DNA of 64,000 nucleotides from Streptomyces sp. NRRL WC-3618 (GTDB taxonomy: Bacteria > Actinomycetota > Actinomycetes > Streptomycetales > Streptomycetaceae). The notes below the pieces were generated by a model. The model had not been told where the DNA came from. It saw only the letters and a list, made by a program, of their open reading frames with translations, and made no database searches. The position numbers and the translations under genes were made by a program. The DNA lies in assembly GCF_001280005.1 (NCBI RefSeq), contig NZ_LGDW01000073.1, positions 1 through 64,000 of the forward strand. The letters are read 5' to 3'. This document shows, one piece after another, positions 37,547 through 45,470 of this stretch (position 1 is the stretch's first letter; each line of letters begins with the position of its first letter).

Positions 37547-39346
37547 TCACCGCATCCGGGTGGCCCACTCCTGCACCTTGGCGATGCGCTGTCGCAGCTG
37601 TCCCGCCGTCGCCTCCGCGCTCGGCGGCCCGCCGCAGGTGCGGCGCAGCTCGGTGTGGATCACCCCGTGCGGCTTGCCGGTCTGATGGACGTACGCGGCG
37701 ACCATCGTGTTGAGCTGCTTGCGCAGCTCCAGCATCTCCTTGTGGGAGACCACGGGCCGCCGCTCGGCGGGCAGTTCGAGGAGATCGGCCTCGTCGTCGG
37801 GCTTCTTGCGGCTGTGCGCGATCTGCCGGGCCTGCCGCTTCTGCAGCAGCAACTGCACCTGGTCGGGTTCGAGCAGCCCCGGAATCCCGAGGTAGTCCTG
37901 CTCCTCCTCGCTGCCCGGGTGCGCCTGCATACCGAACTCGGCGCCGTCGTACAGCACCCGGTCGAAGACCGCGTCGGACTCCAGCGCCTCGAAGGAGAAC
38001 TGCTCCTGCTCCCCGGTGTCCTCGTCCTCCTCCCGGTTCGCCTCCTCCATCTCCTTCTCGGATTCGGCGTACGGGTCCTCCTCGCCCTCCTTCTTGGGCT
38101 TGTCGAGGGCGTGGTCGCGCTCGACCTCCATCTCGTTGGCGAAGGTGAGGAGGTCGGGGACGGTCGGCAGGAAGACAGAGGCCGTCTCGCCGCGCCGCCT
38201 GGAGCGCACGAAGCGTCCGACGGCCTGGGCGAAGAAGAGGGGCGTGGAAATGGTGGTGGCGTAGACGCCGACCGCCAGCCGGGGCACGTCGACGCCCTCG
38301 GACACCATGCGGACGGCGACCATCCAGCGGGAGTCGTTGTTCGCGAACTCGTCGATGCGGTTGGAGGCGCCGGTGTCGTCGGAGAGGACGACGGTGGCCC
38401 GGGTGCCCGTGATGTCGCGGATCAGCTTGGCGTAGGCGCGGGCGGACTCCTGGTCGGTGGCGATGACGAGCGCCCCGGCGTCCGGGATGCCCTTGCGCAC
38501 CTCGGTCAGCCGTTTGTCGGCGGCGCGCAGCACGCTGGGCATCCACTCGCCGCGCGGGTCGAGGGCGGTACGCCAGGCCTGCGAGACGGCGTCCTTGGTC
38601 ATGGGCTCGCCGAGCCGGGCGGCGATCTCGTCGCCCGCCTTGGTCCGCCACCGCATCTGCCCGCTGTAGGAGAGGAAGATGACGGGCCGCACGACATGGT
38701 CGGCCAGCGCGTTCCCGTACCCGTAGGTGTAGTCGGCGGAGGAGCGCCGGATGCCGTCGTTCCCCTCCTCGTACGTCACGAAGGGGATGGGATTGGTGTC
38801 GGACCGGAAGGGCGTACCGGTGAGCGCCAGGCGCCGGGTGGCGGGCTCGAACGCCTCCAGACAGGCCTCACCCCAGGACTTCGAGTCTCCCGCGTGGTGG
38901 ATCTCGTCGAGGATGACGAGGGTCTTGCGCTGTTCGCAGCGGTTGCGGTGCAGCATGGGCCGCACACCGACACCCGCGTACGTCACGGCGACGCCCTGGT
39001 ACTCCTTGCTGAGCGGCCCCGCGCTGTACTCGGGGTCGAGCTTGATCCCTATCCGCGCCGCCGCCTCGGCCCACTGCTTCTTCAGATGCTCGGTGGGCGC
39101 GACCACGGTCACCTGCTGCACGACATGGTGGTGCAGCAGCCAGGAGGCGAGCGTCAGCGCGAACGTCGTCTTGCCGGCGCCGGGAGTGGCGACGGCGAGG
39201 AAGTCACGCGGCTGCTCCTTGAGATACCTCTCCATCGCCCCCTGCTGCCAGGCCCGCAGCTTGCTGGCGGTACCCCAGGGGGCGCGGCCGGGGAAGGCGG
39301 GCGAGAGGTGGTGGTTCGTGGCGGCACTGGCGGCGGTGGTAGTCAC
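37547..39346 (-). CDS. DEAD/DEAH-box helicase (Rad25/UvrB-like superfamily 2)
   Basis: A 599-residue SF2 helicase. Motifs: I ATPGAGKTT, II LVILDEIHHAG (DEIH), III LALTGTPFRSD, VI QAVGRFVRS. The C-terminal ~200 residues include an acidic stretch (KEGEEDPYAESEKEMEEANR) and a basic end. I used the GTG at 39346; the frame extends to a GTG at 39430, but that stretch looks poorly conserved. It may act in DNA repair, but the partner is unknown. Confidence 0.9.
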   Translation of the reverse strand: MTTTAASAATNHHLSPAFPGRAPWGTASKLRAWQQGAMERYLKEQPRDFLAVATPGAGKTTFALTLASWLLHHHVVQQVTVVAPTEHLKKQWAEAAARIGIKLDPEYSAGPLSKEYQGVAVTYAGVGVRPMLHRNRCEQRKTLVILDEIHHAGDSKSWGEACLEAFEPATRRLALTGTPFRSDTNPIPFVTYEEGNDGIRRSSADYTYGYGNALADHVVRPVIFLSYSGQMRWRTKAGDEIAARLGEPMTKDAVSQAWRTALDPRGEWMPSVLRAADKRLTEVRKGIPDAGALVIATDQESARAYAKLIRDITGTRATVVLSDDTGASNRIDEFANNDSRWMVAVRMVSEGVDVPRLAVGVYATTISTPLFFAQAVGRFVRSRRRGETASVFLPTVPDLLTFANEMEVERDHALDKPKKEGEEDPYAESEKEMEEANREEDEDTGEQEQFSFEALESDAVFDRVLYDGAEFGMQAHPGSEEEQDYLGIPGLLEPDQVQLLLQKRQARQIAHSRKKPDDEADLLELPAERRPVVSHKEMLELRKQLNTMVAAYVHQTGKPHGVIHTELRRTCGGPPSAEATAGQLRQRIAKVQEWATRMR

Positions 39347-39495
39347 GGTCTCCGGGGGTGATCGGTCGGGCGGCTCTGCGGCGGCCGTAGCCACAGCGAC
39401 GGCTGGGGCTACGTATGACAACCGGGCCACCCTACCGGCGGCCCGGTCGTGTCAACGTGCGTACGACGCGGGGTGACCCGGGGATGGGACTCAGC

Positions 39496-39885
39496 TCACA
39501 CCGACGGCTCGGCCAGGTCCCGCAGCACCTCGGAGATGGCCTTGACCTCGTCCACGCTGCCGGAGGCCACCGCGATCACCAGACGTTCGGCGGTATCGAT
39601 GTCCGGCCGCAGCTGAACGTCGTTCAGCGCCAGAAAGACGACGCAGGAGGTCCACGCGGTGCGCTTGTTGCCGTCGACGAAGGGGCGGTTGACAGCGAGC
39701 GACTGCAAGAGGGCCGCCGCTTTATCGAACAGGTCGGAGTACGCCTCCTGCCCGAACATCGAAGCCGAGGGACGATGCACGGCCGACTCGAGCAGACCGG
39801 CGTCACGAACGACAACTTGCTGATCGTCGACAGCGAGTCCGGCGATGTCCAGAACGTCCTCGGCCGACAGATAGATGTACGTCAC
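39496..39885 (-). CDS. Doc/Fic-family toxin, altered active site
   Basis: A 129-residue Doc-like protein. The Fic-fold core motif appears as VNRPFVDGNKRTAW: the expected catalytic His is an Arg (R67), confirmed by a CGC codon. Upstream LLESAVHRPSASMFG is also typical of Doc. The GTG start overlaps the antitoxin stop by 4 bp (GTGA). Doc proteins normally phosphorylate EF-Tu; without the His the toxin may be inactive or altered. Confidence 0.85.
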   Translation of the reverse strand: MTYIYLSAEDVLDIAGLAVDDQQVVVRDAGLLESAVHRPSASMFGQEAYSDLFDKAAALLQSLAVNRPFVDGNKRTAWTSCVVFLALNDVQLRPDIDTAERLVIAVASGSVDEVKAISEVLRDLAEPSV

Positions 39886-40082
39886 TTGAGCCGCTCCAAC
39901 AGTTCGGCCCACTTGACGGTCTGCTCCTTGGCGGCCTTACGGACCAGCGCCTCGTGAGCCGTCCTGGAGAGGTAGTCGTCCACAGCCTTCAGCAATATGG
40001 CGTGCATACTCGTGCCCTCCTCCTCGGCGCGCAGCTTCAGAGCTTCCGTCTGGTCGTCGCGAAGACGCAGGTTCATAGCCAT
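39882..40082 (-). CDS. Antitoxin, ribbon-helix-helix type
   Basis: A 66-residue protein: MNLRLRDDQTEALKLRAEEE (RHH strand and helix), then SMHAILLKAVDDYLSRT and a C-terminal helix likely to bind the toxin. It is translationally coupled to the Doc gene. Two start codons (40082 or 40076) are possible. Confidence 0.85.
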   Translation of the reverse strand: MAMNLRLRDDQTEALKLRAEEEGTSMHAILLKAVDDYLSRTAHEALVRKAAKEQTVKWAELLERLK

Positions 40083-40090
40083 ACCAAAAC

Positions 40091-40122
40091 GGTACCACCC
40101 GCCGGGGTCAGATTGGTACCAC
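40091..40122. promoter_or_regulatory. Candidate antitoxin operator
   Basis: GGTACCAC occurs twice (40091-40098 and 40115-40122), 24 bp apart, in the 40-bp gap just before the antitoxin gene. RHH antitoxins usually bind paired short repeats in such positions, so autorepression is inferred. Confidence 0.5.
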
Positions 40123-41592
40123 TCAGGGGTGAGCGGCCCGCACCCGCGTAGTAACCCAAGCCCCCACCAACGCCACCCCCGCCATAGGCAGAAACACCGC
40201 GGCGAAGGCGCCGGGATGGGAGCCGCCGCCCGACACGGCGGAGGCATGGGCGACCGTCCCCCCGCCCAACGCGGCGAACGCCGCACCCCCGCCGGCCAGC
40301 AGCACCACATTGGACAGCGCGTCGGAGATCTGCAGGGCGGCGGAGTTGGTGCCGGCCTCCTCCGGGGCGGAGAGATGAAGCAGCAGCACGCTGGTGCTGG
40401 AGATGACCAGCCCCATCCCGAAGCACCCGAACGCCCACACCACCGCGAGGGTCCACACCGGCACGGCGTCGATCAGCACGGCGGGCGCCGCGGCGATGGA
40501 GAGGGCGACCACCACCATCCCGAACGTCATCATCCGCTCCCGGTACGGCTCCATCCGCGCCCGCGCCTGCACGGACGACCCCAGCGCCCACGTCACCCCG
40601 CCGGCCGCGAGCGAGAACCCGGCCATCGTCGGCGACAGCCCCCGCTGCGTGACGAGCATCAGCGGTACGAAGGACTCGGCGGCGATGAACGAGCCCGCGG
40701 CGACCCCGCGCAACAGGACGACGGACGGCAGCCCGCGCGCGGCCCGATAGGTCCCCCGGGGCAGCAGCCCGCGTACGGCGGGCACGAGCAGCGCGACGCC
40801 CAGCAGCCCGGGAACGGCCGAGACCCACCGCAGATCCTGGGCGGCGTACTGAAGCAGCCCGGCCCCGAGCGAAATCCCCAGGGCGAGCCGAATACGACGC
40901 CGGCCCCCCTCCACGTCCCGCTCCCCCTCCTTCACGGCCCCGCCGGCCAGCCGCCGGATCTGAGGCAGCGCGAGGGCGACCGGAAAGACGACGAGCACGG
41001 GTATCCCGACGAACACCCACCGCCAGCCGAGCTGCTCGGTGACGGCACCCGCGGCGAGCGGCCCGACCACCGAGGGCACCACCCAACTGGCGGCGAACGC
41101 GGCCATGATGGCGGCCCGCAACCGCTCGGGATAGGCCCGCCCCACCACGACGTACAGGGCGACGATCACCAGCCCGCCCCCCAGCCCCTGCACGGCCCGC
41201 CCGGCGATGAACAGCCACATGACCCCGGCGGTCCCGGACAACAGCAACCCGGCGGCGAAGGCGGCGATCCCGGTGGTCAGCGCCCCCAGCGGCCCCTTGC
41301 GGTCGGACCACTGCCCGGCGAGCACCATGCCGAAGAGGCTGGTGGTGAAGTACCCGGAGAAGGCGAACGCGTACAGCGACACCCCGTCCAGTTCCCGCGC
41401 CGCCACCGGCATGGCCGTCCCCACGGCGGTCGCCTCGAAGGCGATCAGCAGCACGACGGACACGATCCCGACACTGAGAGCCCGATAGGAACGCCCCAGA
41501 ACCCCTTCACCGGTTACGGCGGCCAGAGGGTTTTCCGGAGGGGTTTCCGCTTCGGCGGCGACGCCTGTGTCGCCCGGTTCCAGGGTGGTCAT
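40123..41592 (-). CDS. MFS transporter, DHA2-like
   Basis: A 489-residue multispanning transporter with ~12-14 hydrophobic segments. The A-motif-like loop GQWSDRKGPLGAL and GLGGGLVIVALYVVVGRAYPERLRA are present, and the N-terminus is hydrophilic. It fits drug/metabolite exporters of the DHA2 family, but the substrate is unknown. The ATG at 41592 is used; the frame runs further upstream without support. It lies upstream of the toxin-antitoxin pair on the same strand. Confidence 0.88.
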   Translation of the reverse strand: MTTLEPGDTGVAAEAETPPENPLAAVTGEGVLGRSYRALSVGIVSVVLLIAFEATAVGTAMPVAARELDGVSLYAFAFSGYFTTSLFGMVLAGQWSDRKGPLGALTTGIAAFAAGLLLSGTAGVMWLFIAGRAVQGLGGGLVIVALYVVVGRAYPERLRAAIMAAFAASWVVPSVVGPLAAGAVTEQLGWRWVFVGIPVLVVFPVALALPQIRRLAGGAVKEGERDVEGGRRRIRLALGISLGAGLLQYAAQDLRWVSAVPGLLGVALLVPAVRGLLPRGTYRAARGLPSVVLLRGVAAGSFIAAESFVPLMLVTQRGLSPTMAGFSLAAGGVTWALGSSVQARARMEPYRERMMTFGMVVVALSIAAAPAVLIDAVPVWTLAVVWAFGCFGMGLVISSTSVLLLHLSAPEEAGTNSAALQISDALSNVVLLAGGGAAFAALGGGTVAHASAVSGGGSHPGAFAAVFLPMAGVALVGAWVTTRVRAAHP

Positions 41593-41853
41593 GCAGGCCA
41601 GCGTAAGGGCCAACCCCGACCTTGACCCCTGTCGGAGGGAGGGCCCGTCCCGGGACCTTGGTCCTACGCCCCCCGGCCGCCGCCCTCTCCCCCTCCTCCC
41701 TCCCTCTCTCCCCCAGCCCATTCATGAACGGCGTGTGGCAGTCCCGTTGCAGCGCGCCCGGTTCCCTTGTTCCCCCGCGCTCCCCGCCCCTACGGTCAAG
41801 TCACCAAGTTCGGAACGGACAAGGGACCGACAAACCCTCTCCGCTCCCAACAC

Positions 41854-41925
41854 GGCCGTGTGCCCGAGTGGTTCAGGGATTCGCCTGCAAAGCGAATTAC
41901 GCGGGTTCGATTCCCGCCACGGCCT
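41854..41925 (+). tRNA. tRNA-Cys (anticodon GCA)
   Basis: Acceptor arms GGCCGTG (41854-41860) and CACGGCC (41918-41924) pair perfectly. The anticodon stem TTCGC/GCGAA encloses CTGCAAA with GCA, and the T-arm GCGGGTTCGATTCCCGC follows. The discriminator is T at 41925 and CCA is not encoded. Confidence 0.93.
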
Positions 41926-42005
41926 CCGAAACGGCACTTCTGGTTGTTCCGCTCTCCAAGCCCAGCCGAAGGCAGAAGTGAAGACAAAGGCGAAGGCGAA
42001 GGCGA

Positions 42006-42860
42006 CTACGCGGACGGCCGGTCGATCGTCTTCGCCCGCCGCAACAGCCACAGTGTGAAGGCGAGGGTCGAGACGTCCGTGCTCAGAGGGCGGAGGGTGG
42101 CCCTGGGCTCGTTCCAGGTGAGGACCGTGCCCGTTCTGCCGTCCAGGACCAGGCTGTTGCTCTCCGAAAGGTGACCCAGGCGGATCAAGTCGCCCGCACC
42201 TTGCGGGAGTTCGGCCCATGGCTGCTCGTCCGCGCAGTACTCCGCGAGGGTCGGCAGCGGTATGTCGGTATCCAGGTGGAAGTGGACACCGTCCTCCGGG
42301 AGTCCCGTGCCGCTCAGGAAGCGGCGCGTCGGCTCGTGGGTGAGCGAGGTCGGGAAGTCGACGTCCTCGAAGCGCGCCACCTTGTTGTGGCCGAAATCCT
42401 GCTCGAGAAGCCGGGCGGGCAGGTCGAGGGCGAGGCCCGACTCCGCGCCGGGAACGGCGAACCTGGCCAGCGGGCGGATCAGGGCGGCCATCTTCCAGTA
42501 CGGCAGCACGTCACCGCTGGTGCCCTGCGCGAACACCGCCAGCAGGTACCGGGAGGTCTCCGTCGGCGTCGGTGGAGCGAACCGGCCGGCCACGAAAGCC
42601 AGTTGGCCTCGCGCGGCAGCCATCTCCTCCGTCACCGCCGCGAACCGCAGCAGCGCCTCCAGCGAGGAGACCGGCGGACGCCGCTCCATCGGGGCGAGGC
42701 CGGTGGGCGAGAGGTACCGCGTGGGCGTCTCTACCGTCGCGCTCGCCACCGTCCGCAGGGCCCCGGCACGCAGCGCGCCGTACCTCAACCGGCCCCTGCG
42801 GGACGGCAGTCCCACGCGTGTCAGCGATGCACTCCTGGTCGGTGTGATCGTCGTGCTCAT
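42006..42860 (-). CDS. SUKH-4-like protein
   Basis: A 284-residue protein. The C-terminal part (FPTSLTHEPTRRFLSGTGLP, LIRLGHLSESNSLVLDGRTG, TLRPLSTDVSTLAFTLWLL) fits the SUKH-4 pattern seen in Streptomyces proteins near toxin systems. The N-terminal ~60 residues are basic and less conserved. No toxin partner lies beside it. The ATG at 42860 has GGGGGA 6 nt before it. It may be an orphan immunity gene. Confidence 0.75.
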   Translation of the reverse strand: MSTTITPTRSASLTRVGLPSRRGRLRYGALRAGALRTVASATVETPTRYLSPTGLAPMERRPPVSSLEALLRFAAVTEEMAAARGQLAFVAGRFAPPTPTETSRYLLAVFAQGTSGDVLPYWKMAALIRPLARFAVPGAESGLALDLPARLLEQDFGHNKVARFEDVDFPTSLTHEPTRRFLSGTGLPEDGVHFHLDTDIPLPTLAEYCADEQPWAELPQGAGDLIRLGHLSESNSLVLDGRTGTVLTWNEPRATLRPLSTDVSTLAFTLWLLRRAKTIDRPSA

Positions 42861-43011
42861 GATGTCCCCCGCGCATGGTTGTTCACGGTCCCCCGGACGC
42901 GACGTCGAAGACGTCCACTGCCCGGCAGGCCCTCCCACTGCCCAGAACACTACGCGGCACCACTGACAACGGCCTCTGACCTGGGGCGAAACCCAAGATG
43001 CCCGACCGCAC

Positions 43012-43164
43012 TCAGCCGAAGTACACGCCACCCACGACGACCACGACCGCCGCCACGACGAACAGCAGCACCCACGCCAGAATCTTGCCGGGCGTCGGCC
43101 CGGGCTCGTAGCGCGGCTCCTCCACAGCGGGAGCCAGATTCCCTTCCGGGCTCGGGTTCGTCAT
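43012..43164 (-). CDS. Small single-helix membrane protein in the Mo-hydroxylase operon
   Basis: A 50-residue protein too short to be prominent: a Pro/Glu-rich N-terminus, then one helix (ILAWVLLFVVAAVVVVVGGV) and a short end. Its ATG overlaps the TGA of the molybdenum subunit gene (ATGA), so it is coupled to that operon. It could tether the enzyme to the membrane, but this is only inferred from position. Confidence 0.7.
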   Translation of the reverse strand: MTNPSPEGNLAPAVEEPRYEPGPTPGKILAWVLLFVVAAVVVVVGGVYFG

Positions 43165-45470
43165 GGCGTCGTCACCACCGCCGCCTGCGGGCGGATCGGG
43201 AGCCGGTTCACCGGGCGGCCCGTCGCCGCGCGTACCGCCGAGGCGATGGCGGCCGGTGACGTCACCACCGGTACCGCGCTCGCCGCCTTCGCGCCGAACG
43301 GGGCGACCACGTCCCGTTCCTCGACCAGCTTGACGATGCGGATGTCCGGGGCGTCCAGGGCGGTGGGGAGGGCGTAGCCCGTGAGGTCGGGGTGGCGGAT
43401 CAGCCCGCGCGCGGAGCGCAGGTTCTCCGTGAGCGCGATGCCGACGCCCTGGGTGACGCCCGCCTCGATCCGGGCCGCCAGCTGGGCCGGGTTGAGGACT
43501 CGGCCGACGTCCTGGGCGAGCGCCACCTCCACCACGCGTACCGAACCCAGTTCGATGTCGACGTCCACCACCGCGCGGATCGCGCAGAAGGCGAGGCCCA
43601 CGAAGGCGTCGCCCTGGCCCGCCTCGTCGAGGGGTTCCGTCGGGTGGGGGCGGCACTGGGCCGTGGCCCACAGTTCCTTGCCGTCCATCGCCTCCGTCAC
43701 CGTGGTCGACAGGACACCGTCGTACGAGGTGATCTTGCCGTCGATGATCTGGAGCAGCTCCGTGGACATGCCGAACTTGTGTGCCAGGGGCTGGAGGAGC
43801 TGGGTGCGGACCATCTTCGCGGCCCGCTCCACCGCGCCGCCCGACACCCAGGTGTGGCGGCCTCGGGCGCCCGGGCCGGCCGGGGGCTGGTCGGTGTCGA
43901 CGGGGGCCACGTGGACCTCGTCGATGCCCAGCGTCTCCTGGACGATCTGGCGGGCCAGGGTGGTGAAGCCCTGGCCTGTTTCCACCGCCGCGCACAGGAC
44001 CGTGGCGATGCCGTCGTGGACCTTGACGGTGGCCGTCGAGACCTCGTCCGCGCCCTCGGCGCCGAGCATGTGGACCATGCCCAGGCCGTAGCCGACGCCA
44101 CGGCGGACAGCGCCCGGTTCACCGGCGCCCTCGGGGCCGCCGGGAAGCAGCCACTCGTCCTCGGGAGTGTCCTTGGGGAGCGCCGGGAGCGGGAAGTCGC
44201 GTACCGCCTGGAGGAGTTCGGCGACCGGCGCCGGGCAGGTGACGGACTGGCCGGTGGGCAGTACGTCACCGGTGGCCATCGCGTTGCGCAGGCGCAGCTC
44301 GGCCGGGTCGACGCCCAGTTTCTTCGCGAGCTTGTCCATCTGGGCCTCGTAGGCCGCGCAGACCTGCATCGCGCCCTCGCCGCGCACATGGCCGGAGGGG
44401 GGGTTGTTGGTGCGGACGGCCCAGCCCTCGATGAAGGCGTTGGGGACGACGTACGGGCCGCAGGCGAAGGAGACGGCCGCCGCGAGGGTCTCCCCCGAGG
44501 TGTCCGCGTACGCGCCCGCGTCGAGCAGGATCTGCGCCTCGACCTTCACCAGCTTGCCGTCGGTGTCCGCGTGGTGGCGGTAGCGCAGGAGGGTGGGATG
44601 TCTGTGGACGTGGCCGAGGAAGGACTCCTCGCGGGTCGCCGTCAGCTTCACCGGGCAGCCGGTCTTCAGCGCCAGCAGGCCCAGCGGGAGCTGGAAGCCC
44701 TGGTCCTCGCGGTCGGCGGTGGCGCCGGGGACTCCGGTGACGACCACTTTCACCCGCTCCGGCTCCAGGCCGTAACAGGCGGCGGCGGCGTCGCGGTCGG
44801 CGTGCGGGTCGGTGGAGGCGACATACAGCTCCACGCCGCCGTCGGGGCGCGGTACCGCGAGGCCCGCCTCGGCGCCGATGGGGGCCGGGTCCTGGCGGCC
44901 GATGCGGTAGAGGCCCTCCACGACGATCTCGCCGAGCGCGTCCGGGTCGCCGTGGCGCAGCGGGATGTGCCGGATCAGGTTGCCGTCGGGGTGCAGTGCT
45001 TCGGCCTCGAAGGCCTGCTCGGGGTCGGTCACCGGGTCGAGCACCTCGTACTCGACGATGATGGCGGCGGCCGCCATCCGCGCGGTGTCCGGGTGGTCGG
45101 CGGCGACGGCGGCGATGGGTTCCCCGTGGTGGCGCACGACCTCTGAGGCGAACATCGGGCGGTCGGCTCTGCCGCGGCCGTGCAGTTCGGTCCCCGGCAC
45201 ATCCTCATGCGTGACGACGGCCCGTACGCCGGGCATCTCGCGCGCGTGGGCGGTGTCGATGGAGACGATGCGCGCGTGCGGGTGCGGTGAGCGCAGGACG
45301 GCGGCCCACAGCAGGCCCTCGGCCCACAGGTCGGCCGCGTACGGGAACGTGCCCTCCGTCTTCGCGCGCGCGTCGGCGGTCGGCAGCGACACGCCGAGGC
45401 CGTGCGGGAGCGCCTCCGCGTCGGGGGCGACTTCCGCGGTGGTGGTCGCGGTGGCTGCTTCGTTGCTCAC
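43161..45470 (-). CDS. Molybdenum hydroxylase large subunit, catalytic Glu replaced
   Basis: A 769-residue aldehyde/xanthine dehydrogenase-type large subunit. Regions: GVSLPTADARAKTEG and LWAAVLRSPHPHARI (first domain), GEPIAAVAADHPDTA, GHVRGEGAMQVCAAYEAQMD, GVGYGLGMVHML, VETGQGFTTLARQI and AQDVGRVLNPAQLAARIEAG. At the site where the catalytic Glu normally follows KGxGE, the sequence reads GAKAASAVPVV, so that Glu appears to be Ala (A732). The protein may have lost normal hydroxylase activity or use a different mechanism. It is the third gene of the operon and overlaps both neighbours. Confidence 0.9.
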   Translation of the reverse strand: MSNEAATATTTAEVAPDAEALPHGLGVSLPTADARAKTEGTFPYAADLWAEGLLWAAVLRSPHPHARIVSIDTAHAREMPGVRAVVTHEDVPGTELHGRGRADRPMFASEVVRHHGEPIAAVAADHPDTARMAAAAIIVEYEVLDPVTDPEQAFEAEALHPDGNLIRHIPLRHGDPDALGEIVVEGLYRIGRQDPAPIGAEAGLAVPRPDGGVELYVASTDPHADRDAAAACYGLEPERVKVVVTGVPGATADREDQGFQLPLGLLALKTGCPVKLTATREESFLGHVHRHPTLLRYRHHADTDGKLVKVEAQILLDAGAYADTSGETLAAAVSFACGPYVVPNAFIEGWAVRTNNPPSGHVRGEGAMQVCAAYEAQMDKLAKKLGVDPAELRLRNAMATGDVLPTGQSVTCPAPVAELLQAVRDFPLPALPKDTPEDEWLLPGGPEGAGEPGAVRRGVGYGLGMVHMLGAEGADEVSTATVKVHDGIATVLCAAVETGQGFTTLARQIVQETLGIDEVHVAPVDTDQPPAGPGARGRHTWVSGGAVERAAKMVRTQLLQPLAHKFGMSTELLQIIDGKITSYDGVLSTTVTEAMDGKELWATAQCRPHPTEPLDEAGQGDAFVGLAFCAIRAVVDVDIELGSVRVVEVALAQDVGRVLNPAQLAARIEAGVTQGVGIALTENLRSARGLIRHPDLTGYALPTALDAPDIRIVKLVEERDVVAPFGAKAASAVPVVTSPAAIASAVRAATGRPVNRLPIRPQAAVVTTP

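Noticed and set aside
37283..39361. A 692-residue plus-strand frame opposite the helicase gene
   Set aside because: No domain pattern; the minus-strand helicase motifs I, II, III and VI are intact.
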